Assembly (NCBI GenBank): GCA_023055425.1
Contig: JALGPY010000001.1
Coordinates: forward strand, 116,541,057-116,605,056
Direction of reading: 5' to 3'
DNA from: Linanthus parryae
Lineage: Eukaryota; Streptophyta; Magnoliopsida; Ericales; Polemoniaceae
Length of the DNA stretch: 64,000 bases
This document shows positions 1-9,661 of the stretch, in pieces. The first letter of the stretch is position 1; each line of letters begins with the position of its first letter. The translations under genes were made by a program, and so were the position numbers. The notes beneath the pieces were generated by a model, which saw nothing but the letters and a program-made list of their open reading frames with translations, had not been told where the DNA came from and did not search any database.

Positions 1-79
1 TAATTGTAAATATAAGTTTTTTCTTAAAGAAAAAGTCTATGCATCCGGGGCGGTCCCACTAAAGCCAGATCCGGCCCTG
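1..79. mobile_element. Right end of a hAT-like DNA transposon (partial)
   Basis: The stretch ends in CCAGATCCGGCCCTG at 65-79. Its reverse complement begins CAGGGCCGGATC, which resembles plant hAT termini that start CAGGG. Only one end is inside the window, so neither the TIR partner nor a target duplication can be checked. No coding is visible. Confidence 0.25.
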
Positions 80-89
80 CCACATCGAA

Positions 90-192
90 CCACTAGTGAG
101 CCTGATTAATAACCGGACTGGCCATCGAACCGGTGAGACACTGGTTCACGGTCGGACCAGTTGGACCAGTGGTCGGACCGGTTCAACATCAC
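90..192. repeat. CCGGTT-rich dispersed repeat
   Basis: The stretch is dense in ACCGG/CCGGT words on both strands. A similar sequence recurs at 5396-5580, so it looks like one dispersed repeat family. The class cannot be told from the sequence. A short TA run follows at about 205-225. Confidence 0.4.
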
Positions 193-339
193 GTTTTTTT
201 AATAATATATATATATATATATATTATGTTTATTAATTTATGTGTGATAAAAATATAACATATAAGGTAAAATTAATTCTTTTCAAAAGAAATTCTCATA
301 TATAATTAAAAAAACAAGAGCATTTGAAAACTATGATTA

Positions 340-543
340 TGTTGTGAATAGAGAAGACGAGAGAGACAAGAAAATAAAGAGACAAGTATGTAGGGAGGAG
401 AGTATTGAGATGTATTTTATTCTCCAACCCTAAGCCTCCTTATATAGGCATTAGGTGGGCTTCTGGACCAGAATATAATTATACAAAATACACCCAACTA
501 TGTGGTGGATATTCACATCAGTCCAATAACATATTTCATAACA
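340..543 (-). repeat. 3' LTR of the noncoding LTR element
   Basis: Its inner side touches the polypurine tract, which makes this the 3' LTR on the minus strand. It differs from the copy at 3931-4134 by a single base near position 369 (A here, G there). The GATTA duplication lies immediately outside. Confidence 0.9.
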
Positions 544-553
544 CTCCCCCTTG
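544..553 (-). other. Polypurine tract
   Basis: On the minus strand this reads CAAGGGGGAG directly before the LTR start TGTTATG. This is the usual plus-strand primer site of LTR elements. Confidence 0.7.
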
Positions 554-1144
554 AATATTCACCACTACGATGCCTCATTAAAACCTTGTCATGAAAAACC
601 CAGTGGGAAAAATCAATGACTAAGGAAAAATAGTACATCGGTGAATTGTATTTTGCTCAGCATCGTTGACGACATTCTTCTGGAACGCATCTAAATAATC
701 TTGGCAGCTTCGTTAAAACCTTGCTTGGAAAAACCCTGTGGGACAAAAAGCCATAGCGAAGGAAAACGAGTGCCGCATTTGAATTGGTTCTCCCCCTCTT
801 GGTAACACCTTTGTACCTGACAAACAAAACCATTGCAAGACCAAAATCTAATAATATACAATTACTTAAACATAATAAAATGCATGTGCACCTAAAACTA
901 CTCGCGAGTGTACACTTTTGATTTGCTTCAGGCAAATAATATATTTCTCATGGGAACCAACCTCCATGGAATTTCACAAATTTGTAATTTGTACGATCGT
1001 ATTTGTAACTAGTTATTTTTCAACCCATCTTTTGTTGTTTCTTAGTCCCCGAGACTAATACAACATTACATCATTCTCACCACGAGATGATTATACTAAT
1101 GAGAATTTATCATGACCCATATATCATGTTTCTCATTTTACAAG

Positions 1145-1386
1145 TCCCACGCTTAAAAGCGGACATAAACATCGAGACAAATCCCACGCATACCAGCGGA
1201 TATGCAGTCTCAACATAGATCCCACGCTTAACAGCGGATATACGATATCTACATAACTCCCACGCCACAAATCCCACGCATACCAGCGGATATGCAGTCT
1301 CAACATAGATCCCACGCTTAACAGCGGATATACGATATCTACATAACTCCCACGCTTAAAAGCGGATATTTAGTTTATGCATAGAT
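1145..1386. repeat. Seven-copy 38-bp tandem repeat with internal palindrome
   Basis: Units start with CCCACGC and contain AGCGGATAT. I count seven starts, one of them truncated (near 1259). Two variants alternate: one with CGCTTAACAGCG or CGCTTAAAAGCG, a short palindrome, and one with CGCATACCAGCGG. The array lies inside the noncoding LTR element. Confidence 0.8.
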
Positions 1387-1781
1387 TGTAATTTATGCTT
1401 GGGGTTGTTAGTACATTGAGTACTACACATTTTTGCTCTACATATTCAATTTATTTATCCCATCAATCTTCTATGCATTTGTTGACTTTCTTTTGGCCAA
1501 TAACTATTTAGTCAACATTTTTCTCATAAAATAATCATATGATTATAGCGCTTCCTCAATTGTATCATCATTATTAATAGGATCATACTATTGTATTACG
1601 GTACCTTTGGCTACTTCCAGAGCTATGAGCCTCTCCCACGGCTATTCAATTACCAACGTTGGTTTTGATCCATTATGATGATGTATATATGAACCCCCAA
1701 GATTTCTCCAGAATCTTGTGTTCTTAATTTGTAGAGCATTTTAACCATATCCCAAATTATTTTGGATGCTTTGATTTATCT

Positions 1782-3299
1782 TCCTCTTCTGGAGGATCAA
1801 CATATAGACACAAGCAACCCTTTTATGCTTAAAGTGTATACCCAAATCGACACCCATTAGTCGAGAAGCTATCCATTTTATTGGGATTTTTCATTAGTAC
1901 ATACCCGTAGAGATAATAATATTTCGGTTCGCGTCATGCAATAGGACCCATTCTCCCCCTCATGACGTGAGCAATATTATCATAACCATAATGATATTTT
2001 GTTGATGCTTCAGGCATCGATTTGTCTCATATGTACTTTGTATAAACCAATCCTCAAATTTAAATAAAAACATTGACAATAAGCAATCTCTTGGACGCCG
2101 TAGTTCTCTAATCAAAGTTTCTTCCAAGAAACCCAAAAAGAGACGTAAATGTCAATATTTTTATTCAAAATTGAGCGGTTGTAGATTCTCTCTTCAGGGA
2201 GATCTTTTGATGTAACTCCATGTTATAATATTTTCATAACTTCTGGTATGAAAATCACTTCTTACGCATATAAAATGTTTTTGTCCAATAAACCCTCATG
2301 GACGAAGAACATCTTCTGGATGTTTTTTTTTTTTTTTTTTAAATAAGTACGGAATAAACAAAAGCTAATAGTCATAATAAAGGCATAAGCGTAAATTATA
2401 AAAGAAAAATAGTACGGCCTCTTCAGGAGGGTGGATCCTTATTCAATACTTGTAGATTTCTCTTCAGGAGATTTCTAATTAAAATATTTTAGAACTCCAG
2501 GTTCCAATACTCATAACTCCAGGTTATGATATCATGTAATATGTAACTTCCGGGTACATGTGACATGGCCAGATTTAACATCGATGGCTATTATAAATCC
2601 TCTTCAGGAGGTTTGTTTTTGATCCATAATGACAGAAATATTAAAAAAAATGAACTGCGTAACACTAAAATATAATAAAATAAACAAACTGCAACCTCTT
2701 CAGGAGGTTGAAAAAATGGCTAGAAGCGTCTCTTCTGGAGATCTAATCATATGTAACTTCGGGGTTACAAGCCATGAAATAGCTGCATCTTCTAGATGCG
2801 CTTATTTAGTTATGTTGTAACTTCAGGTTACAATCACATCATTATGTAATGAAAAAAAAAAATCTGTAAACATAAAATAAAGTGACCAAATAAACATGAC
2901 CTCTTCGGGAGGTTTAGAAGAAAATTGTAGGACATCTCTTCAGGAGATGTAACCTAAAATTATGACTTCAGGTCATATAAAGAACTGTCGCAACTTCATG
3001 TTACGATAAATTTTTCTTGTTCCATAACTTCAGGTATGGTAAAAGTTAGTTCAATTTGTAATTTACAGACCTCTTCTGGAGGCTTTTAATAACAAACGTT
3101 TCAGACATCTCTTCCGGAGATTTTAATAATATTTGTTATGACTTTAGGTCATAAAAAAAAATTGCAACTCCAGGTTACGATCAAAGGTCCATGTAATTCA
3201 TAACTTGGGGTATGAATCATGGGTTCTTATAGCCATACGAGTAGCTTAATCTGTTAGTAAGTATTGGTGTTGATCAAAAACTGCTTCGGGAGTTTTGAC
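1782..3299 (-). repeat. Array of about twenty short hairpins with TTCNG/TCCAG loops
   Basis: Perfect stems of 4-7 bp surround a five-base loop, usually TTCAG, TTCTG, TTCGG or TCCAG on the plus strand (CTGAA-type on the element's sense strand). Clear cases: 1782-1796, 2004-2018, 2308-2324, 2418-2430, 2512-2528, 2692-2710, 2752-2769, 2785-2799, 2815-2833, 2899-2913, 2932-2950, 2961-2977, 3070-3082, 3107-3121 and 3136-3154. Stems fall into a few families (ACCTC, ATCTC, TATGAC, GTAAC, CATAAC). The same five occur in the same order in two adjacent units, about 2895-3039 and 3066-3210. The spacers between them are poorly conserved. Confidence 0.75.
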
Positions 3300-3911
3300 T
3301 TCACACTCCAAGAACAAAATAGATAAAAACATAACTAAATAATACCAGTTCCTTCCCTTTTGCTTTTATTATAGAACTAACATAAGAGTGTCTAAATCAT
3401 ATGATATTGGACTAACAAGTTCAATCAATATCTAGATTTTTCTTTTCACAAAAAAAAAAAAACACACGAATATATGAGCATGCCAAACAGATATTGAAAG
3501 TTGCAAGTCACTTGTTTAATGGTTAATAGAGATCAGACCTAAATAATGATTGACATGCTTGATGGATATTCTTATGTGGCACTAGTATATGAGTTTGATT
3601 TGAACTCTCTAGATTTGCATGAAATAGACGATATACACAAAGACAAACAATACACAGTTCCTCAACGGGCTATGCAAAGATGTTGATTAGAATCAAAATC
3701 AACGAGATTTTTTTTTCTTTTGCTTCAAGATCTATAAACCAGTACATAATCAACGAGAAGGCTACCATATATGACTATGACTGAATTCCCGTCAGAATAA
3801 TCAAGACAAAAATTATGATTTTCTGTTTGATTATTCTTTTGGATCTTTTACTAAACATCATACCTGGTTCTTCGCCAATCTTTTGTTCTCCGCCAATCTT
3901 TTAATCTAGAG

Positions 3912-3930
3912 CACAATCGTGCTGATAACG
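3912..3930 (-). other. Primer-binding site of the noncoding LTR element
   Basis: On the minus strand the sequence after the 5' LTR reads CGTTATCAGCACGATTGTG. It shares the TATCAG core of the initiator-Met tRNA primer site TGGTATCAGAGCC but is otherwise divergent, so primer identity is uncertain. Confidence 0.5.
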
Positions 3931-4134
3931 TGTTGTGAATAGAGAAGACGAGAGAGACGAGAAAATAAAGAGACAAGTATGTAGGGAGGAGAGTATTGAG
4001 ATGTATTTTATTCTCCAACCCTAAGCCTCCTTATATAGGCATTAGGTGGGCTTCTGGACCAGAATATAATTATACAAAATACACCCAACTATGTGGTGGA
4101 TATTCACATCAGTCCAATAACATATTTCATAACA
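3931..4134 (-). repeat. 5' LTR of the noncoding LTR element
   Basis: 204 bp, one base different from 340-543. It contains a TATA-like box (4031-4039, reading CCTATATAA on the minus strand) that should start the element transcript. Confidence 0.9.
4031..4039 (-). promoter_or_regulatory. TATA box in 5' LTR
   Basis: CCTATATAA on the minus strand sits about 105 bp from the start of the 204-bp LTR, a usual place for the LTR core promoter. Confidence 0.5.
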
Positions 4135-5395
4135 GATTAGATATTTACCATTTTCCAGTACAATAATTGAATGTTTTGACAGTTTTGTGATTTCTTTTAA
4201 CTGCAATTAATGTGATTGGTGTTTGAAAAGTCAAAAGATGTACAATTCATAAATAAGTGCGATGGTGGATGGAATTGGATAACCATCACTTTCTCTCACC
4301 ATTAACTTTTCTTTACGACTGTTATTATCTCTTGCTTCCTTTGTTTTCTCTCTGCAATCTCTCGCCTAAGCCCGACCATCGGCCCAGTGGCCCGACGAAC
4401 CCGTCCAACCCAGCCCAGTGTGGATAAGTTTGGGTTCGGGAAATTTCAGCCCGGTACGGGCTTGGGCCAACAAAATGAGCCCGAACAATGAATGGGCTGA
4501 GCTTGGATTCAACCTCCTCAGTCCAGGCCCAGCCCAGCCCCGCCCGACGACGTAATAAATAATCAAACACTTAATAATTATACATATTGGTTATATATGT
4601 TTTGAATAGTTTTACTTTGCAAATGTGTAACTTTGTAGCTTTTACTAACACATAGAGGGTTTTGAATTGTCATAAAATAATATGTACTAACATATCAATA
4701 TCATATAGTAATAGTAGTACTACACTTACAAGTTACAAATTATCCAAAGCTAATTCATCTTCTCGTGTCTTAACAGACAACGGCACAACGACTGGCTTTC
4801 ATTACGTGAAAACTTAGTTGATATAAAAAAATATCAAATGCGTTAAATACATGATTAATTTCAATCATATTTGTATTTAACGTACTGCTAAGTAACTTTA
4901 AAATTTTAAAGTTATTGTTTTAAATAAATATTGAAATTATATTGGTCCACAGGTTGGGTTTGGGTTTAGAGTTTTTCAAATGGGTCGGGCTTGGGTTCAA
5001 GTGTTGGCCCAGACGATGGGTTGGGTTAGGCCTGGGGTTCACGTTTTCAAAACACTGGCCCGGCCCAACCCAACCCATTCCTGCCCATGGCAAGCCTACT
5101 CTCGCCTCTTCGAATTATTTCTCCCACCCCACCTGAATCCATGCGGATCAGGTGAGCAGCTCATGAAAGAACTCCCAGACGACGATTCCCGCAACTTCAA
5201 CCAACAAGCCAAGATCCACTGCGCCTTCTGCAACGTCGCTTATCATTTCGTCACATCTCCGGAAACTCATATCGACATCGACCAAATCATGGCTTTTCTA
5301 TCCATTCCATCAATACTACTTGTATTTCTTCGATATAATACTGGGGATACTGGATTTGGAAGATCTTGCTCAGCCTATCCGACTCTAGTTCAATT
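4135..5395. other. Non-genic DNA with two GGCCCG-rich blocks
   Basis: Two GC-rich blocks (about 4360-4560 and 4935-5095) are built of GGCCC/GGGTT/CAGCCC words. They read roughly as inverted partners around AT-rich DNA, as in subterminal regions of plant DNA transposons. No clean TIR or target duplication was found. At 5164-5300 a short open stretch encodes a CxFC-type segment that I do not recognise. No supported gene. Confidence 0.4.
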
Positions 5396-5580
5396 TTTTG
5401 GAAACTGGCCGGTTTACACCCGACCGGTTCGCAGGTTAGACCATAAAACCGGCCGTTTTTTGACCGGGTTTGGCTGGTTCTTGCATACACAGTCCGATAG
5501 CCGAACATGACCGGTCAAGTGCCGGTTCACCGGCCCGACCGGTCAAACCGGCCGGTCCGGTCCGATTGTTAAAACTATGG
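5396..5580. repeat. CCGGT-rich dispersed repeat
   Basis: Repeated ACCGG/CCGGTC words, similar in composition to 90-192. It ends at GATTGTTAAAACTATGG. Open frames across it are a by-product of composition. Confidence 0.4.
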
Positions 5581-6332
5581 TTCCATGTAGTATAGAGATA
5601 TATGTTTTTCGATTCTTCATAATTATTTTCTAAAAAATACTTTATATCTGATGTATGTTGGAGCAATGCAAGTAAGAATTATTTTTAGTTAGCAGTGTCT
5701 TGGGCGCCACTGATTACGTCTTGTACCGATACGAAAAAGGATGATTCAGATTATTAACCGCTGTGAGCCCACATTATAATTGTCATGCGTATGAGAATTG
5801 GGCCATGGCCAATATTAGTGGTAAGGAGGTGTAAGTCTTGTTGGTTTATTGGACTCCTTGATAGCAGGGCCCAGTATGATAGTGTTATTGTATTTATGGT
5901 CTGGTCCCATCTCCTCTCTAAAATCAAAATTTTGACTTATGAATAATAGCTATGGGTGTTATTTGTCTCATCGAATAATAACAACAGTCACGAGATGGGG
6001 GTGGGGAGGAATATCGGTGCTCAAGTTCTTCCATTTTTTTATGTATGGATAAAAGTTGCGTACTTACTTTATTGTTTTATCATGGTGTTTTTTTTCAAAA
6101 ATTTCCCGTACGAGATCCGGGAAAATTCTTACATGTGTAATACTCCGTATTTTATGTAAGAATAGTTTGGTAATTTGACGCGAAGTTCATTTTAGTTTGC
6201 CAATGGTGATTTTTCCGGGATTTATATTCTAATAGCTAAGAGACTTATGTGGGAATTTTAGAATATATGCAGCACATTATTCGTAACTTTTCACATATCC
6301 GTTTTTCTTTATTTTAGACGATCACGCGAGTG
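5581..6332. other. Non-genic AT-rich stretch
   Basis: Nothing recognisable: no long frame with a family signature, no clear terminal repeats. Confidence 0.5.
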
Positions 6333-6416
6333 CGACCACTGCATACTAACTTACCTCACCTAAGGCTCACCACACGACCACTGCATACTACACTACCTCA
6401 CCTAAGGCTCACCACA
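6333..6416. repeat. Two-copy 42-bp tandem repeat
   Basis: Units 6333-6374 and 6375-6416 both begin CGACCACTGCATACTA and end CTCACCACA, with a few differences in the middle. Confidence 0.85.
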
Positions 6417-6438
6417 CGCTATCATTTTCTACTACTTC

Positions 6439-6512
<74 letters not shown>
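6439..6512. repeat. (TTA)n microsatellite, left half
   Basis: About 24 uninterrupted TAT/TTA triplets. It abuts the inverted-repeat segment 6513-6757, which is followed by another array of the same triplet. Confidence 0.95.
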
Positions 6513-6757
6513 GAACAATGATAGGTAGCCCACTTCCGTAACCAGAACGGTAGCCAGAATGTTCTGTGGCATGCCACATAAACACATTGAGAGAGGAAAA
6601 TGAGAAAAAAAATGCTATTTATTCGTTTGTGTTTAATTACATGCCGTTTCATTCTACTTTGTTTTGATTTCTTGCCTTTTTTTGATTTTTGTTTTCTTTT
6701 TCTTCATCAATTTGTTGATGTGGCATGCCACTTCACAGTCAGGCTACGTGATTGGGC
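6513..6757. mobile_element. MITE-like inverted-repeat segment between two TTA arrays
   Basis: Both halves carry the palindrome GTGGCATGCCAC (6566-6577 and 6720-6731). The surrounding sequence is imperfectly inverted: the left end has GATAGGTAGCCC and the right end GTGATTGGGCTA. There is no coding. TTA arrays directly on both sides fit insertion of an element with TTA target preference (PIF/Harbinger type) into a microsatellite. Confidence 0.4.
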
Positions 6758-6878
<121 letters not shown>

Positions 6879-7357
6879 GATTTGCAAGTTCTCCAAGTAA
6901 CTGATGGTATAAATATCCCTCTTCCATTTTTGTATCATCATCATCTTCATCAAAAACACCATCCTCCTCACGCTCCATCTTCAACATCACCATCGGTAAC
7001 TCCCAAGCACCACCTCCATTTCCTCCCTCTCTGCCCTCTCACTCTCCCTCCATATCTCCCTCTATGCCTCTTCTTTTCTTGGCTGAACTGAGGCAGCAAG
7101 CAGCAGTAGCAGACGCAGCTGCCACCCACATTCCGCGACGGGAGAACCAAACCACCGTTGCTCCATCCCTTTACCCTCTCTATTTCCCTCAATTTCTCCC
7201 TCTCCCTCACTTCCTCTCACCCCGACGAGCACAAGCAGAAAACAGTAGCAGCGAGCTACCAACAGTAGCAAAGTAGAGCCAGCCCTGTCGGCGCCGCACC
7301 ATTAAAACCGACGACAAGCTCGCCCGTGCAAAATAGCGACACTCGCCCCTAAAATCT
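6879..7357. other. Pyrimidine-rich non-genic stretch
   Basis: CTC/TCC-rich DNA resembling a 5' leader, but no downstream gene follows because an LTR element begins at 7358. No supported coding region. Confidence 0.4.
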
Positions 7358-7835
7358 TGTTGGGAATATGCCTTGAATAGGCTTGAGAAATATTGTTAAG
7401 GTGTTAGGCGATAAAGGGGGGCAAAGAAACGGGGCCAAACGGAGGATCAAGACGAAGGAAGGGAAGAAAAAGAAGAAAATATCAGCTCACAGGGGTCAGG
7501 AAGGTCTGAAGACCAGGTCGCACTACCTAGGGGGGGAGGTCACACGACCTTTGAGCCAGGTCGTACGACTTGGTTCGGGGGCCGGAAATTTTAGAATTGT
7601 TTCCTTATGTGTTCTAGGTATGTTTTATATGTTTCTTTGGGACCAAGCAACCTATTAGGTCTATATAAACGTGTATATGCATAGATTGAAGGTTGTGGAT
7701 TGTATTCATGGTGTTTCTCTATAATAAAATGGGTTTTTGGGCCCTGGACGTAGCTAGCATCGTGCTAGTGGACCACGTTATATCGGGTGTGTTCTTGTTA
7801 ATTGTTAGTTCTCTTGCTCGTTCTAGTTCATAACA
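7358..7835 (+). repeat. 5' LTR of gag-only element
   Basis: Matches 16786-17268 along its length with many substitutions and small indels, so the host element is much older than the one at 340-4134. A TATA box CTATATAAA lies at 7661-7669. The reading frame 7383-7658 lies within the LTR and is not a gene. Confidence 0.85.
7661..7669 (+). promoter_or_regulatory. TATA box in 5' LTR of gag-only element
   Basis: CTATATAAA about 300 bp into the LTR; the same motif is kept in the 3' LTR near 17087-17095. Confidence 0.5.
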
Positions 7836-7992
7836 AACTGCTATCAGAACTTGGTCTGTGTTCCAAGATCAAGGTGGAGCTACAGATCTAGGGTTTCACA
7901 ATCAGTAAAATTTATAGCTAGGGTTTCGCAATCAAGTTGGAGCACACGGGTTACAGATCTGGACTAAGAGTTGTGGAGAAGATGACCGAGGG

Positions 7993-8224
7993 ATGACCAA
8001 GATCGACAAGTTCAACGGGAGAAACAGCTTCAGCCTATGGAAAATCAAGGTACGTGCTTTGTTGAAGCAGCAGTACTTGTGGTTGCCATTTGCAGAAGAT
8101 AATGAGGGGGTCGTTACAACCAAAAAGGAGTATAAGACGATGGAGGATAGAGCGCCCTCAACGATCATGTTGTTCTTGGTGGACAACGTGATCACGAAGG
8201 TTGCTGATCAAGAGACGACTGAAG
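7993..8224 (+). pseudogene. Copia gag, N-terminal part
   Basis: The frame from ATG 7993 has the N-terminal pattern of copia gag polyproteins (KFNGRNSFSLWKIKVRALLK), the nucleocapsid precursor that packages element RNA into particles. Another ATG lies four codons upstream (7981). The frame is cut at 8224 by a nested LTR element and resumes at 15787 after the duplicated TGAAG. The rejoined frame also meets a stop a few codons after the junction, where the family has Trp. Non-functional as it stands. Confidence 0.8.
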
Positions 8225-9647
8225 TGTTGGGTTTTGACGTAGGTAACGCAGCGGAATAAAAAAAATTAATCCTACTTCAAAGCCCACCACAGATCGTCAG
8301 GAGGAGACATCATAACATGATAAGAGACATAGTATTGTGTACCTTTTGATTTGTGAGATCACACGAAGAATGATGTCCTCGTCTCTACGGTTGATCCACG
8401 TCTAGAGGTGAGATCTAGATTCTTCCTTCAAAAAAGTGCTAGCTTGAACACGGAGGAAGAGGGAAGAAGAATCAAAGCAACAAGGACAAGAGGAGGATTC
8501 GGCCTCCTCTTTGTGCCGACGGGAAGGGGGGGCTAGGGCGTTCGGCCTTAGGCTTGTCTTGATCTCTCTCTCTTGCTCTCTCCCACTCTCTCTAGTTATG
8601 TATAATAAGAATTATGTGGGAAGGAATCTAGAGCCTTCTTTATATACTCCAACAACTCCTTGTTGTTTCCGCAAATGTATTTCCTAATTCTACATGAACT
8701 AGAATTATTCCCTTCCTTGCATATTAGTCCTACTAAGTTTGCAAGGTGTTGCAGAATGATCCTTCTATTAATTAATCAATATTAATTAATCCCAAATCTA
8801 GCTCTACTCTATTTGACGTGTGACCCCATAGGTTTCTATCTAGTTGGTAGTAACTTTTACTAACATGGAGCGGTGTCTAGAAACACATCCATGCTACCCA
8901 ACTAATAGAAATAGTCAGTGATCCCGACAAACCTCTTGTGCCCAATATCTTATATTGCACTTTCCCTTTGTCTCCGTATCCGGATTGGACACGAGAGATA
9001 AATAGTCACACTCGTATATCCAATCCATAGTTCCTCGATCCTGGGAATATGCTTATGCTGGCAGATAACATCAATATCTCCATATTTATTTATCCGAGTC
9101 TGGTTAGACATTCAATAAGCCTCATCCCTCGAGTGGTCGTGGATATTTACTCCCATTATGTGGGCGGGATAAATCCTATCTACATCACTACGATATCTAA
9201 GCTTGCTTCCTATCATGCCCGATATCCATCTTTATGATTACCCAGTTACGGTGTAACGTTTGATAACATCAAAGCACAATATTCCACAACTAGAGTATCT
9301 AGTGACTTCAAGTCTAAGGATTGCAATTATATTAGCAATACGAGAAGCGATTGTGACTTTACATAATCTAATGTATCCTTCTCGTTGTGGGTCAATCCAG
9401 TATGCCATTACCCCTAATGCATACCCATGTGTTAGACTTGATATCTCATATCAATCTACCCACATACTAGTCTATATTTGATCGTCCTCTTAAACAATAT
9501 AGTGGACTAGGGATATTTAAGATAAACAACACATTGTATCTAAGGACTTCATTATATTAAATATCACAATATATAATAAATGAATAATCTAGCCAAGAAA
9601 ATGTTCATACTAAATATAAGATTGCCTCTAGGGCATCTATTCCAACA
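8225..9647 (-). repeat. 3' LTR of nested Angela-like element
   Basis: 1423 bp. On the minus strand it starts TGTTGGAATAGATGCC and ends CAAAACCCAACA. The minus-strand polypurine tract AAGTGGGAGAC lies just inside (9648-9658). A TATA-like box GTATATAAAG is at 8638-8647. Confidence 0.9.
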
Positions 9648-9661
9648 GTCTCCCACTTGCA

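Larger units (their letters stand above)
340..4134 (-). mobile_element. Complete non-autonomous copia-like LTR element, noncoding, very young
   Basis: Two 204-bp direct repeats (340-543 and 3931-4134) bound the element, and GATTA flanks both sides (335-339 and 4135-4139). LTRs read TGTTATGAAAT to TTCACAACA on the minus strand, a canonical TG...CA. A polypurine tract lies next to the 3' LTR (544-552) and a degenerate Met-type primer site next to the 5' LTR (3912-3930). The 3.4-kb interior has no gag, protease, integrase or RT reading frame. Minus-strand sequence near the 3' LTR resembles the leader of the 3' end of copia elements. The interior instead holds a 38-bp tandem repeat and an array of short hairpins. 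I read one difference between the LTRs, so insertion was recent, and an autonomous partner must supply the proteins. LARD-like by organisation, though short for that class. Confidence 0.88.

Noticed and set aside
2400..3300. Terminator-like hairpins
   Set aside because: Prokaryotic-type terminators are not expected in this plant-like DNA, and the hairpins are not followed by T-runs in a consistent way.
5164..5300. Possible gene fragment with HCAFCNVAYHF
   Set aside because: A short single CxxC with no second zinc pair and no recognisable family. It opens into CCGGT repeat sequence.
4980..5510. 176-codon open frame
   Set aside because: It spans GGCCC- and CCGGT-rich repeats. No domain is recognised, and composition explains the lack of stops.
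7383..7658. 91-codon open frame
   Set aside because: It lies wholly inside an LTR, and its counterpart in the other LTR is not conserved as coding.
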